A model generated the notes under the pieces. That model ran no database searches. It was not told the origin of the DNA and saw nothing but the letters and a program-made list of their open reading frames with translations. A stretch of 64,000 nt of DNA, from NCBI GenBank assembly GCA_025464925.1, contig JAODMS010000241.1:3783-67782 (forward strand), read 5' to 3'. Positions 1 to 9,029 of this stretch are shown in pieces. The DNA comes from Arthrobacter sp. (GTDB taxonomy: Bacteria; Actinomycetota; Actinomycetes; Actinomycetales; Micrococcaceae). Both the position numbers and the translations under genes were made by a program. Every line of letters starts with the position of its first letter. The first letter of the stretch is position 1.

Positions 1-525
1 TCGCTTCGCCAGCGAGTACCCCAGGCCGCCGGAGCCGCTACCCGGAGCGTCGACCGTGCCGGGGAGGAGCGCCGCGAGGCTCCCGGTGGCAACGACCGAC
101 GCCCCCTCCCGGAGGTGCGGAAGGGCCACCTCCACGGCGTTGATGACACCCGCGTAGTCGACCTGCAGGGCGTCGATGAACGCCTCGCCACCCGTCGTTC
201 CGAGGGGGCAGATGCCGGCGTTGGCGACGACCGCGTCCAGGCGGCCCAGTTCGGCGACGCCGGCGTCGAGTGCAGCCTTGACTGCGGCGCGGTCCCGCAC
301 GTCGGCGGTGCTGACGACCATCCGGCGATCGAGCTTCTCGACCATCCGGACCGTCTCGTCGAGCTCCTCTCGCGTGGCCATCGGGTACCCGTTGGTCGAG
401 ATGTCCTCGCAGATGTCGACGCCGATGATGTCGGCGCCCTCCTCCGCGAGGCGAAGTGCGTGGGCACGACCCTGACCCCGCGCCGCTCCGGTAATGAAGA
501 CGACCTTGCCTTCAACACGACCCAT
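1..525 (-). CDS. mycofactocin-coupled SDR family oxidoreductase (partial)
   Basis: The reading frame starts at an ATG (complement of 523-525) and runs off the left edge, so the C-terminal part is missing. It opens with a Rossmann motif (FITGAARGQGRAHALRLAEE), followed by GADIIGVDICEDI and an insertion of about 20 residues before the next strand, then the NAG motif (VVANAGICPLG). This combination (TGAARGQGR plus the extra segment after the acidic residue of strand 2) is typical of the mycofactocin-associated SDRs, which hold NAD(H) tightly and pass electrons to mycofactocin. The likely role is oxidation of an alcohol made by the nearby P450, by inference from context. The catalytic Tyr region is near the edge (GYSLAKR visible). 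Confidence 0.85.
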   Translation of the reverse strand, partial: MGRVEGKVVFITGAARGQGRAHALRLAEEGADIIGVDICEDISTNGYPMATREELDETVRMVEKLDRRMVVSTADVRDRAAVKAALDAGVAELGRLDAVVANAGICPLGTTGGEAFIDALQVDYAGVINAVEVALPHLREGASVVATGSLAALLPGTVDAPGSGSGGLGYSLAKR

Positions 526-626
526 GACGCTGCTCCTCGGTTGTTGTGACGTGGGTCGCATGCAACCATCCGTGCGACAACGAGGCAAGAAAATCTCAAT
601 CGGGACACCGAACCCTGGGAGGTTCC

Positions 627-1811
627 ATGCGAATTCCCCGTTCGATCGTGATCACGGGCGGCGGTCTGGCCGCTGCTCGCGCCGTCGAGGAGGTACGCCG
701 GCTTGGCCTCGACAGCAGCATCACCCTCGTCTGCGGGGAGTCGCACGCCCCCTACGATCGGCCGCCACTGTCCAAGGAGGTCCTGCGCGGAGAGCGGCGG
801 GAGACCCCATTGCGCGCCGACTGGAGCGACCTCGACGTCGACCTACGCCTGGGCCGCCGCGCCGTGGCCCTGCACCCGTCCGAGCAAACCGTGCTGCTCG
901 ACGACGGCGAGACGCTCGGCTACGACGCGCTGGTCGTCGCCACAGGCGCACAGCCCCGAACGCTGGCCGGCGTCAGTGGGAGCGGCGCCCACGTGCTGCG
1001 CACCCTGGAGGACTCGCACGCCCTTGCCGAGGACATTCGGCGCGCCGGGCGCCTGACCGTCGTGGGCGGCGGCCTCATCGGGTGCGAGGTCGCCGCGAGC
1101 GCCCGGGCCCTCGGCGCCGATGTCACCTTGCTGGAAATCTTGGCCGCACCACTGGCCCGCATCTTCGGCGCCCAGGTAGCGGCCGAGGTGGCCCGCATGC
1201 ACGAGAATGCCGGGGTACGCCTGCTGTGCGGGACGTCGGTCGTCGAGGCCCGCGGCGAGGGCGCCGAACGGGAACTGCTCCTGTCGGACGGGACGACACT
1301 CAGCGCTCCGGTGGTCCTGGTCGGTCTCGGCGTGCAGCCGGAGACGGCGTGGCTCGAGGGCTCGGGGCTCGAGGTGGACAACGGGGTGCTGTGCGACGCC
1401 ACGGGGCGCACCTCACTCGACGGCGTGTGGGCGGCGGGCGACGTCGCCAGGTGGGAGCATCCGCTGCTCGGCGCGCACGTTCGCATGGAGCACTGGACCA
1501 GCGCAGCGAATCAGGGCGTGGCCGCGGCGCGTGATCTCGCGGGCCAGCCGACCGCCCTCGACGAGGTCCCGTACTTCTGGAGCGACCAGTACCGGACCAA
1601 GTTCCAGGTGCTGGGGTGGCCGCACCCCGATGACGAGGTGACCCTGCTGCGCGTCGGCCCGGACGCCGACCGGCTGCTGGCCCTCTACGGCCGGGACGGT
1701 CGGCTCACCGCCGTACTGGGCGCCAGCGCACCGCGGTGGGTCATGCGCATGAGATCGATGGTCGGTGACCGCGCGCCGTACGACGAGGCGCTGGCCGCGG
1801 CCCGCGCGTGA
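627..1811 (+). CDS. NAD(P)/FAD-dependent ferredoxin reductase
   Basis: A 394-residue flavoprotein of the putidaredoxin/rubredoxin reductase type. Residues about 5-30 form the FAD-binding ITGGGLAAARAVEE motif. PYDRPPLSKE, ATGAQPR, the NAD-binding VVGGGLIGCEVAASARALGA and the late FAD motif AAGDVARW follow in the expected order. It probably transfers electrons from NAD(P)H to the ferredoxin encoded 115 bp downstream and on to a P450. The frame is open further upstream, but ATG 627 is chosen because GGGAGG lies 5-10 bases before it and the protein then begins right at the first beta strand. Confidence 0.9.
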   Translation: MRIPRSIVITGGGLAAARAVEEVRRLGLDSSITLVCGESHAPYDRPPLSKEVLRGERRETPLRADWSDLDVDLRLGRRAVALHPSEQTVLLDDGETLGYDALVVATGAQPRTLAGVSGSGAHVLRTLEDSHALAEDIRRAGRLTVVGGGLIGCEVAASARALGADVTLLEILAAPLARIFGAQVAAEVARMHENAGVRLLCGTSVVEARGEGAERELLLSDGTTLSAPVVLVGLGVQPETAWLEGSGLEVDNGVLCDATGRTSLDGVWAAGDVARWEHPLLGAHVRMEHWTSAANQGVAAARDLAGQPTALDEVPYFWSDQYRTKFQVLGWPHPDDEVTLLRVGPDADRLLALYGRDGRLTAVLGASAPRWVMRMRSMVGDRAPYDEALAAARA

Positions 1812-1926
1812 GGGTCTGACCGGGACGGCGTGGTACAGACAACGCGGCACGCCTGCCGGAGCGAACGAAGGCCACGCACGTCGTCGGCGTGAAGTCGAAG
1901 GAAACGTTCCCCCGGAGGAGGCCCAC

Positions 1927-2133
1927 ATGAAGATCGTCGTCAGCAAGGACAAGTGCAGCGGACATGCTCGGTGCAACGCAGGCGGACCCGACGTCTACGA
2001 GCTCGACGAACTCGGTTACGTCGCCTTCACCGAGCTCGAGGTCCCTGTCGGTCTGGAAAGACAGGCCCGGGACGGCGCCGCCGCGTGCCCGGAACGAGCC
2101 ATCACCCTGGTGGAAGCCCCGCTCCAGCAATAG
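1927..2133 (+). CDS. small [3Fe-4S]-type ferredoxin
   Basis: A 68-residue ferredoxin with Cys10, Cys16 and Cys54 ([10 protein letters not shown] ... AACPERAI) and His13 where four-cysteine relatives have the extra ligand. This is the small P450-partner ferredoxin type of actinobacteria. A strong GGAGGAGG box ends about 6 bases before the ATG. The gene follows the ferredoxin reductase on the same strand and is presumably its electron acceptor. Its 3' half lies antisense to the tail of the broken ferredoxin gene on the other strand. Confidence 0.92.
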   Translation: MKIVVSKDKCSGHARCNAGGPDVYELDELGYVAFTELEVPVGLERQARDGAAACPERAITLVEAPLQQ

Positions 2134-2204
2134 CGCGGCGGGCTCGAGTGCCGGCGCCGACCTGGGCGGTCGATCGTCCACTCGCCGTCGCCTCGGTCGC
2201 GCTC

Positions 2205-2538
2205 CGGCCGGGGCGGGAGCGACGTGATGTAGGGATGGTCAGTGTGCAGCGGACCGCCCCTCCGGGCGCCGTTGAGCACACCCAGCGGCACCAGGACCTG
2301 CGTCTGCCTTTCCGCCGCAGACTCCGCGCCGACGGGGAGCTCCCCCTCGTAGTAGATGGCGCTCTCCGGACACACCGGCTCGCACGCCCCACAGTCAATG
2401 CACACCTCGGGAGTCAATGCACACCTCGGGATGGATGTGGAGCTGACGCTCCCCCTCGTAGACGCAGTCGACGGAGCGCTCGCGGACGCACGACTGATCC
2501 TTCACGTCGACGCAGGCATCCATGACGACGTGAGGCAT
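2205..2538 (-). pseudogene. 7Fe ferredoxin, frameshifted by a 19-bp tandem duplication
   Basis: Read from ATG 2538 (GAGGAG box just upstream), the protein begins [17 protein letters not shown] and matches the 7Fe ferredoxin encoded at 5928. After HPEVCID it meets a perfect 19-bp tandem duplication (2393-2411 and 2412-2430) that shifts the frame and ends translation at 2395-2397 after 47 residues. With one copy removed, the frame continues through [20 protein letters not shown] to a recognisable tail ([15 protein letters not shown]). A second lesion is that position 21, a [4Fe-4S] ligand Cys in the CPVDC motif of the intact paralogue, is Arg (RERSVDC). The product cannot carry the usual cluster set even without the duplication. 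Confidence 0.85.
2393..2430. repeat. perfect 19-bp tandem duplication
   Basis: Two head-to-tail copies of AGTCAATGCACACCTCGGG occupy 2393-2411 and 2412-2430. The length is not a multiple of three, so the duplication frameshifts the ferredoxin gene read on the minus strand. Confidence 0.95.
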
Positions 2539-2750
2539 CGCTGTACTCCTCGGTGTCCGGGCCGCCTGCCGTCCGGGCAGTGTGGCCCATCACAGGCTGA
2601 CGACGCAGCGCGCCGAGGTCCGAGCGGTCCTTCCCAGCGGCTGCGACCGCAATCGGTTCGGCGGGAGCCGAACGAGCGCGGCAGACCCACCCAGCGAGCT
2701 CTGACGGCGACATCGTCGGCCGTCCTCGATGCGCATCCGAGGGAGAGAAC

Positions 2751-4118
2751 ATGGACGTCAAGGACGAGACGGCGGCGCGCGCACCAGGACGCCCCCTGCG
2801 GGTCGCCATCATCGGTGCCGGGCCCGCCGGCCTCTACGCGGCCGACTACCTGACCTTCGACGGCGACGGCAGTGTGCGCGTAGACGTCATCGAGCGGTTG
2901 CCGGTTCCCTTCGGACTCCTCCGGTACGGGGTGGCCCCCGACCACCTCAACATCAAGGCGGCGGGTCGCGCCCTCATGGAGGTCCTGGAACGGCAGGACG
3001 TCGAGCTCTTCGCCAACGTCGATGTCGGCCGCGCCGTCACGCTCGAGGAGTTGCGGGAGCGCTACGACGCGATCGTGTACGCCCTCGGCGCGAGCGGCGA
3101 CCGGCGCGTCGGCATCCCGGGCGAGGACCTGCCGGGGAGCATCTCGGCGACGTCCTTCGTCAATTGGTACAACGGCCACCCGGAGGCCTCCGCACCCGAT
3201 CTTGTCGGCGCATCCACCGTCGCAGTGGTCGGGGTCGGCAACGTCGCCCTCGACGTCGCCCGGATCCTTCTCCGCGACGCGGAGGAGCTCTCCCCCACCG
3301 ACGTGCCCCAGCCCGTCCTGGAAGACCTGCGGGCCAGTGCAGTCACCGACGTGCACCTACTCGGCAGGCGCGGCCCTCAGCATGCGAAGTTCACGACCAA
3401 GGAGCTGCGCGAACTCGGGGAGCTCGCCGGGGTCTCCGTCGTCGTGGACGACGGCCAGTTGCCGGAGGAACCGCCCGAGGGCGTCACCCCCGTCACCACA
3501 CGGAACCTCGCCGTACTCAAGGCCTGGGCGGAACGCGTGCCGTCGACGGCACGCCGTCGCCTGCACCTGCACTTCGGTGCCCGCCCGATCGAGATCCTCG
3601 GTGAGGAGCGCGTCACCGGGCTCCGCCTGGAGCGCACGTCGGCAGAGGGCGTCGGCACGGGTGAGACGTGGGACCTCCCCGCCCAAGCGGTCCTCCGGTC
3701 GGTGGGGTACCGGGGCGCGGGCCTACCAGGCGTGCCCTTCGACGAGCTCACCTCCACCATCCCGACCGAGGCCAGCCGCGTGGTGCGGGACGGAGCCGCC
3801 GGACCAGGCGAGTACGTCGTCGGCTGGATCAAGCGGGGTGCCACCGGCATCCTGGGCACGAACCGCGCCGACGCCCGGGACGCGGTCGACAGCCTGCGCG
3901 CCGACATGCCCGTTCTCCTCGCCGGCCACGCCGCCGACCCTGGCGGCGTGGGACCGCTCCTGACGCAGCGGCAGGAGCCCGTTGTGGGTGTAGCGGGCTG
4001 GCGTGCCGTGCTGACCGCAGAGGACCAGGAGGGCGGCAAGCACGGCCGCGGCCGGGTCAAGATCCAGGACTGGCAGGACCTGCTGGATGCGGCCACGCAG
4101 GATCCGCCTGCCCGATGA
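2751..4118 (+). CDS. FprA-like NADPH:ferredoxin reductase (adrenodoxin-reductase type)
   Basis: A 455-residue flavoprotein, close to the usual length of mycobacterial FprA. The FAD motif is IIGAGPAGLYAADYL near residue 20, followed by PVPFGLLRYGVAPDH, which is characteristic of adrenodoxin-reductase-like FNRs. The NADP-binding segment is VVGVGNVALDVARILL. GWIKRGATGILGTN near the C terminus is the conserved nucleotide-contacting block. It should reduce 7Fe ferredoxins such as the one at 5928 and so supply the P450. The start ATG 2751 has GAGGGAGA 4 bases upstream. The broken 7Fe ferredoxin lies divergently next to it, so this reductase may have lost its original partner. Confidence 0.92.
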   Translation: MDVKDETAARAPGRPLRVAIIGAGPAGLYAADYLTFDGDGSVRVDVIERLPVPFGLLRYGVAPDHLNIKAAGRALMEVLERQDVELFANVDVGRAVTLEELRERYDAIVYALGASGDRRVGIPGEDLPGSISATSFVNWYNGHPEASAPDLVGASTVAVVGVGNVALDVARILLRDAEELSPTDVPQPVLEDLRASAVTDVHLLGRRGPQHAKFTTKELRELGELAGVSVVVDDGQLPEEPPEGVTPVTTRNLAVLKAWAERVPSTARRRLHLHFGARPIEILGEERVTGLRLERTSAEGVGTGETWDLPAQAVLRSVGYRGAGLPGVPFDELTSTIPTEASRVVRDGAAGPGEYVVGWIKRGATGILGTNRADARDAVDSLRADMPVLLAGHAADPGGVGPLLTQRQEPVVGVAGWRAVLTAEDQEGGKHGRGRVKIQDWQDLLDAATQDPPAR

Positions 4119-4169
4119 AGTGGCGCGGTCGAGACGACGTCGACGGGCGCAGCCCCCGCCCCGGCCGAG

Positions 4170-4200
4170 GGTCGCCGCCGTCATGCAAACGGCGGCGACC
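4170..4200. terminator. bidirectional hairpin between convergent genes
   Basis: A perfect 12-bp stem (4170-4181 with 4189-4200) and a 7-base loop lie between the convergent 3' ends of the FprA-like reductase and the aldehyde dehydrogenase. There is no U tract, as is usual for high-GC actinobacteria. Confidence 0.7.
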
Positions 4201-4213
4201 CGGTGGACGGGGA

Positions 4214-5698
4214 TCAGTTGTCGATGATCGCTACGGCCTTGGTCTCCAAGTAGGTCTCGAACCCCTCGATCCCGTTCTGGCGGCCGACACCGCTGGCCTT
4301 GTAGCCGCCGTAGGGTGAGTCCGCGGAGTACCACACGCCGCCGTTGACTCCCAGTGATCCGACTCGCAACCGGCGGGCCATGCTCATGGCCCTCTCGTTG
4401 CTGGCAGAGAAGATGCCTCCCGACAGGCCGTAGGCGCTGTCGTTGGCGATGCGGATCGCGTCCTCGTCGTCGTCGTACGGGATGACCGTGAGCACGGGGC
4501 CGAAGATCTCCTCCTGCGCGATCGTCATCGAGTTGTCGACGTCGACGAACAGGGTCGGCTCGATGAACCAGCCCTTCGGCAGGTGCGCGGGGCGACCGCC
4601 ACCGACGACCAGCTTGGCACCCTCTTCGACGCCTCTCTGGATGTAGCCCTCGATGCGGGCACGCTGCTTCGCGCTGATGACCGGGCCCATCATGTTGTTG
4701 GGGTCGGTCGGGTCGCCGTAGGGCACTTGCTTCATCGCCGCGGTGATGAGCTCGACGCCCTCCTCGTAGCGGGACCGCGGCAGCAGCATGCGGGTCTGCA
4801 TCGAACAACCTTGACCGGCGTGCATGCAGACCGACATGCCGCTGGGGACGACGGTCGCAAAGTCGGCGTCGTCGAGCACGATCATCGCCGACTTGCCGCC
4901 CAGTTCCAGGAACACGCGCTTGAGGGTGGCGGCTCCCTTCTCCATGATCCGTTTGCCGGTCACGGTGGAGCCGGTGAACGAGATCATGTCGACCCGCGGG
5001 TCGAGCGTCAGCTCCTCACCCACCAGGTGGTCGGAAGAGGTGACCACGTTGACCACGCCCGCCGGGATGTCGGTCCGCTCAAGGATCAGCCGGCCCAGCC
5101 GGGTGGCGTTCCACGGGGTGTCCGGTGCCGGCTTGAGCACCGTCGTGTTCCCCGTTGCCAACACCTGCGCGAGCTTGTTGGCGGTAACCTCGAACGGATA
5201 GTTCCACGGCACGATGCTGCCGACGACGCCGAGCGCCTCCTTCCAGACGAAGCGCCTGCTGGGCACGCCGAACGGGGCGGCCTTCGGCAGTTCACGCTCC
5301 CACTGGAACTCCTCGATGTGCTTGGCCGGCCAGGCGAAGGCGTCGGCCAGCGGCGCCTCGAGCTGGGCGATGCTGGTAACCATGACCGGGGTGCCGACTT
5401 CGGCCACGAGCTCGGAGCGGAACTGCTCCAGCTCGCCCTGGATCGCGTCCTGCAACTGGATCAGGCAGCGGGCGCGGAATGCGTGGTCGGTCGACCACGA
5501 CGTCTCGTCGAAGGCCCGGCGTGCCGCGGCGATGGCCCGGCGCATGTCGTCGGCGTCCGCATCCGCGACGTCACCCAGCACCTCCTCGGTGGCCGGGTTG
5601 ATGTTGTCGAAGGTCCTCCCCGACGCGGCCGCGACCAGTTCACCGTCGATGAGCATCCGACGCTCGGGCTCGTAGGGAACGAGGCCTGAGTCCGACAT
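4214..5698 (-). CDS. NAD(P)-dependent aldehyde dehydrogenase
   Basis: A 494-residue ALDH of normal length. It has Asn166 in VPWNYPFE, the nucleotide-binding FTGSTVTG at 241-248, the general base Glu265 in LELGGKS and the catalytic Cys298 in HAGQGCSMQTR. It oxidises an aldehyde to the carboxylic acid. Next to the P450/ferredoxin set and the SDR, the likely substrate is the aldehyde made from the P450's alcohol product, giving the acid that is then activated to CoA. It is transcribed alone on the minus strand and shares a 229-bp divergent intergenic region with the ferredoxin-P450 operon. Confidence 0.93.
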   Translation of the reverse strand: MSDSGLVPYEPERRMLIDGELVAAASGRTFDNINPATEEVLGDVADADADDMRRAIAAARRAFDETSWSTDHAFRARCLIQLQDAIQGELEQFRSELVAEVGTPVMVTSIAQLEAPLADAFAWPAKHIEEFQWERELPKAAPFGVPSRRFVWKEALGVVGSIVPWNYPFEVTANKLAQVLATGNTTVLKPAPDTPWNATRLGRLILERTDIPAGVVNVVTSSDHLVGEELTLDPRVDMISFTGSTVTGKRIMEKGAATLKRVFLELGGKSAMIVLDDADFATVVPSGMSVCMHAGQGCSMQTRMLLPRSRYEEGVELITAAMKQVPYGDPTDPNNMMGPVISAKQRARIEGYIQRGVEEGAKLVVGGGRPAHLPKGWFIEPTLFVDVDNSMTIAQEEIFGPVLTVIPYDDDEDAIRIANDSAYGLSGGIFSASNERAMSMARRLRVGSLGVNGGVWYSADSPYGGYKASGVGRQNGIEGFETYLETKAVAIIDN

Positions 5699-5927
5699 GG
5701 GTCCTCCAGAGAGTCGCGTCCCGCGAATGAGACGTCAGGCCGGGAAACTACGCGTGAGGCAGGACACACTCAAGGCTTGTATGTGACCCGCAACACTGAT
5801 ACACATCGGGTCCACGTCTCACACGCGATACAGAGGCCCTTCCTATTCGCTCCACGCCGAGGGCTCATTCACCGGCAGCGTGGAGGGCCGATGGAGCGTC
5901 GTCGCCACTCCCCGTTACGGAGGAACC

Positions 5928-6272
5928 GTGCCCTACGTGATCACCGATGCGTGCATCGATGTCCTCGACCGCACCTGCACCAAGGAATGCCCGGTCGACT
6001 GCATCTATGAGGGTGCGCGCGCGATGTACATCAACCCTGAGGAGTGCATCGACTGCGGCGCGTGTGAGCCGGTCTGCCCCAGCGACGCCATCTACTACGA
6101 GGACGAGCTTCCCGACGACAAGCGCGTCCACGTCGCCGACAACGCCCGATTCTTCACCGACGTCCTCCCCGGTCGCGAAGCGCCGCTGGGCACGCCCTTG
6201 GGAGCCCGCCGCGTCGGCGCAGTCGGGGAGGACACCGACCTCGTGCGATCCGCACGCCCACGCTCCGACTAG
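5928..6272 (+). CDS. 7Fe ferredoxin ([3Fe-4S][4Fe-4S])
   Basis: A 114-residue ferredoxin with eight N-terminal cysteines (9, 17, 21, 25, 40, 43, 46, 50), including the ECPVDCIYEG and [12 protein letters not shown] motifs, matching 7Fe/8Fe seed ferredoxins of the FdxA type. The GTG start at 5928 is chosen because TACGGAGGA ends 4 bases before it and the mature N terminus (PYVITDAC) follows directly. An upstream ATG at 5880 would add 16 non-conserved residues. It is the intact paralogue of the broken ferredoxin at 2205-2538 and is the first gene of the P450 operon. Confidence 0.92.
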   Translation: MPYVITDACIDVLDRTCTKECPVDCIYEGARAMYINPEECIDCGACEPVCPSDAIYYEDELPDDKRVHVADNARFFTDVLPGREAPLGTPLGARRVGAVGEDTDLVRSARPRSD

Positions 6273-6321
6273 CCGCATCTCGCTCGATCCGCCAGTCCAC
6301 TTCCACGACAAGGAGACGCCC

Positions 6322-7539
6322 ATGGCATCCCAGCCCACCGTCGAGGCCTCACCCCCGGACGCGGACCGGGAGGCTCGGCTCGAGCAGTTCATGCGCGATC
6401 GGGCCAACGACCCGCGCGCCTACTACGCGGAACTGCGCGCTCGGTGCCCTGTCGACTTCGACGAGCACCGTGACGGCCCCGCGGCGCTCACGCGCGCCGA
6501 TGTCGAGTCGGTCCTGCGCGACACCGACCTCTGGTCCAACGAGACACCGATCATGGGCAGCGCCGAGCCGGTGATCCCGCTGGGCGTCGACCCGCCCCAG
6601 CACTCCGTCTACCGCAGACTGCTCGACCCGCTGTTCTCTCCGAAGCGGATGAAGGCGCTCGAGCCGGCGGTGACCGTCCATGTGAACCAGATGATCGACG
6701 CGTTCATCGACAAGGGCGAGTGCGACTTCTCCGCCGACGTCGCCGTCCCGCTGCCCTGCCTGACGTTCCTCACCCTGCTCGGTCTCCCGGCCGAAGAGCT
6801 CGACGACATGGTGCGCTGGAAAGACATCATGATCCGCCCGGAGATCATCGCCGGGAGCCGCGAGGCCGGGCAGCAGCTGCAGATTGAGACCGCCGGCCAG
6901 ATCTACCAGCGGTTCGGCCAGGAACTCGCGCTCAGGCGGGAGCAGCCGCGGGACGACCTGATGAGCTTCCTCCTCACCGCCGAGGTCGAGGGCGGCCGGA
7001 AACTCTCGGAGAGCGAGATCCTGCGCACGCTCTTCCTGCTGCTGGCGGCCGGGCTGGACACGGTGACGATCTCGCTGGAGTGCATATTCAACTTCCTGAT
7101 CGAGCACCCGGAAGCCCGTCAGATGCTGGTCGACGAGCCGGACACCATGGACGGCCTCATCGAGGAGCTGCTGCGCTGGGAGAGCCCCGTGATGGGCGCC
7201 TCCGCGCGTCGCGCGACCCGGGACACCGAGCTGTCCGGCTGTCCCATCCCCGCCGGCACGATGGTCCTCCCCTCGATCGCCGCGGCCAACCTCGATCCCG
7301 ACACCCCGGGCTCCCAGCAGGTCGACCTGCGGCGCAAGGACAAGAGCCACCTCGCGTTCGGTGGCGGCCCGCACCGGTGCCTCGGCTCGCACCTCGCCCG
7401 GATGGAGCTGCGCGTGGTGATCCGTGAGTGGCACCGGAGGATCCCCGAGTACCGGCTGAAGCCCGGCGTCACCGTGGAGTGGACCCCGTCGTCGCTCCGG
7501 GGCATCGACCACTTGCCGCTGGAGTGGGATGCCCGGTGA
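6322..7539 (+). CDS. cytochrome P450
   Basis: A 405-residue soluble bacterial P450. It has the I-helix oxygen-activation motif AAGLDTVT (about 242-249), the ExxR pair E282/R285 in EELLRWESP and the haem loop FGGGPHRCLGSHLAR with thiolate ligand Cys353. ATG 6322 follows AAGGAG at a normal distance. It sits between a 7Fe ferredoxin and a [3Fe-4S] ferredoxin, and its stop overlaps the start of the latter, so it is co-translated with a redox partner. I cannot assign a CYP family by eye. Context suggests it hydroxylates the hydrophobic growth substrate ahead of the SDR/ALDH oxidation to an acid. Confidence 0.95.
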   Translation: MASQPTVEASPPDADREARLEQFMRDRANDPRAYYAELRARCPVDFDEHRDGPAALTRADVESVLRDTDLWSNETPIMGSAEPVIPLGVDPPQHSVYRRLLDPLFSPKRMKALEPAVTVHVNQMIDAFIDKGECDFSADVAVPLPCLTFLTLLGLPAEELDDMVRWKDIMIRPEIIAGSREAGQQLQIETAGQIYQRFGQELALRREQPRDDLMSFLLTAEVEGGRKLSESEILRTLFLLLAAGLDTVTISLECIFNFLIEHPEARQMLVDEPDTMDGLIEELLRWESPVMGASARRATRDTELSGCPIPAGTMVLPSIAAANLDPDTPGSQQVDLRRKDKSHLAFGGGPHRCLGSHLARMELRVVIREWHRRIPEYRLKPGVTVEWTPSSLRGIDHLPLEWDAR

Positions 7540-7727
7540 AGGTCGCCATCGACCAGGGCCGCTGCCAGGGACACGGCCGGTGCTACGAGCTGGCGCCCGA
7601 GGTCTTCACCGACGACGAGAGCGGCTACGGCTCAGTGGTCGCACCGGACCTCCCCGCGTCCTACGCCGACCAGGCCCGGGCCGCGGTCAACGTCTGTCCC
7701 GAGCGCGCTATCTCGATCGCCGACTGA
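7536..7727 (+). CDS. small [3Fe-4S]-type ferredoxin, P450 partner
   Basis: A 63-residue ferredoxin with Cys10, His13, Cys16 and Cys54 (GRCQGHGRCYEL ... NVCPERAI), the same layout as the gene at 1927. Its GTG start overlaps the TGA of the P450 gene (GTGA), so the two are translationally coupled. This makes it the most likely direct electron donor to the P450. Confidence 0.93.
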   Translation: MKVAIDQGRCQGHGRCYELAPEVFTDDESGYGSVVAPDLPASYADQARAAVNVCPERAISIAD

Positions 7728-7740
7728 CGAGGATCGCTGC

Positions 7741-7774
7741 TGCTGTCCCGGGCCGGTCCCGGTCCGGGACAGCA
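7741..7774 (+). terminator. hairpin after the P450-ferredoxin genes
   Basis: An 11-bp perfect stem (7741-7751 with 7764-7774) with a 12-base loop lies directly after the ferredoxin stop and before the CoA-transferase. It could be a terminator or an attenuator between the electron-transfer genes and the rest of the operon. Confidence 0.5.
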
Positions 7775-7808
7775 TCCACGAACGAAGGAGTTTCCGCTGA
7801 ATCGTCCG

Positions 7809-9029
7809 ATGGAGGGCGTACGCGTCCTCGAGGTCGCCCAGTTCACGTTCGTGCCGGCATCCGGGGCGGTGCTCGCGGAGTGGGGCGCCGACGTGATCAA
7901 GGTGGAGCACGCGGTCACCGGCGACGCGCAACGCGGCCTGGTACGCCTGCTGGGGCTCGACGTCGTCAGCACGACGACGACCTTCTTCCCGATCATGGAG
8001 GGCCCGAACCGGGGCAAGCGCAGCATCGGGCTGGACCTCGCGACCCCTGAGGCCGCGGAGATCCTTGCTGAACTCATCCTCCGCTCCGACGTCTTCGTCA
8101 CCAACTACCTGCCCTCGGCTCGGGCCAAGCTCCGGATCGACGTGGAGGACGTGCGCACGATCAACCCGGACATCATCTACGTCCGAGGCAGCGCATTCGG
8201 TGCCCGCGGGGACGACGCAGACAAGGGCGGGTACGACAGCACGGCCTTCTGGGGCCGCGGCGGCAGCGCCGCGAGCGTCACTCCGCCCGACGCCGACCGG
8301 CTGACCGGCATGCCCACCGGGGCGTACGGGGACTCGATGGGTGGAATGACCATCGCCGGAGGGATCGCCGCCGCGCTGTACGCCCGCACGGTCACCGGCA
8401 AGCCGTCGATCGTCGACGTCTCCCTGCTCGGTGTCGGGGCCTGGGCCACGCAGTTCTCGGTCAACCTCGCCCTGCTGGCGGGAGGACCGCTCCCCCAGAC
8501 CGCGACGCCGAGGCACGGGTCCGCTGCCAATCCACTCGCAGGGGCCTACCGGACCGCCGATGACCGCTGGCTCATGCTGACGATGCTGCAGCCGGGGAAG
8601 TACTGGCCGGAGTTCTGCGCAGCCATGGGCCGACCCGAGCTCGCCGAGGACGAGCGTTTCGACACCACCGAGAAGATCATGGCGAACGCCCCGGAGGCCG
8701 CGGACATCGTCGCCCAGGTCCTCGCGGGCATCACCTACGAGGAGTGGGTCGCGCGGATGGAGGGCACGTCGGGCCCGTGGGCGCTGGTCCAGAACACCTA
8801 CGAGGTGGGCATGGACCCGGCACTGCGCCAGAACGGGTTCATCGCGCAGGTCACCGACGCCGACGGGATCCCCCGCGAGCTGGTCGCCAACCCGGTGCAG
8901 TTCGACGGGACCCCGGTGACCAGCCGCCGCGCCCCGCAGTTCGCCGAACACACGGATGAGATTCTCCGGGAGCTCGGGAAGACCGACGACGAGCTCATGG
9001 AGCTCAAGATCGCCGGCGCCGTCACCTGA
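7809..9029 (+). CDS. CaiB/BaiF family III CoA-transferase
   Basis: A 406-residue single-domain family III CoA-transferase with an N-terminal Rossmann part (RVLEVAQFTFVPASGAVLAE, WGADVIKVE). The Asp at the catalytic position is Asp175 in AYGDSMGG. It moves CoA between an acyl-CoA donor and a carboxylic acid. Downstream of P450/ALDH, the acceptor may be the newly formed acid. The AAGGAG box (7785-7790) is 18 bases from ATG 7809 but only 6 from an in-frame CTG at 7797, so the true start may be the CTG, adding four residues. Confidence 0.93.
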   Translation: MEGVRVLEVAQFTFVPASGAVLAEWGADVIKVEHAVTGDAQRGLVRLLGLDVVSTTTTFFPIMEGPNRGKRSIGLDLATPEAAEILAELILRSDVFVTNYLPSARAKLRIDVEDVRTINPDIIYVRGSAFGARGDDADKGGYDSTAFWGRGGSAASVTPPDADRLTGMPTGAYGDSMGGMTIAGGIAAALYARTVTGKPSIVDVSLLGVGAWATQFSVNLALLAGGPLPQTATPRHGSAANPLAGAYRTADDRWLMLTMLQPGKYWPEFCAAMGRPELAEDERFDTTEKIMANAPEAADIVAQVLAGITYEEWVARMEGTSGPWALVQNTYEVGMDPALRQNGFIAQVTDADGIPRELVANPVQFDGTPVTSRRAPQFAEHTDEILRELGKTDDELMELKIAGAVT

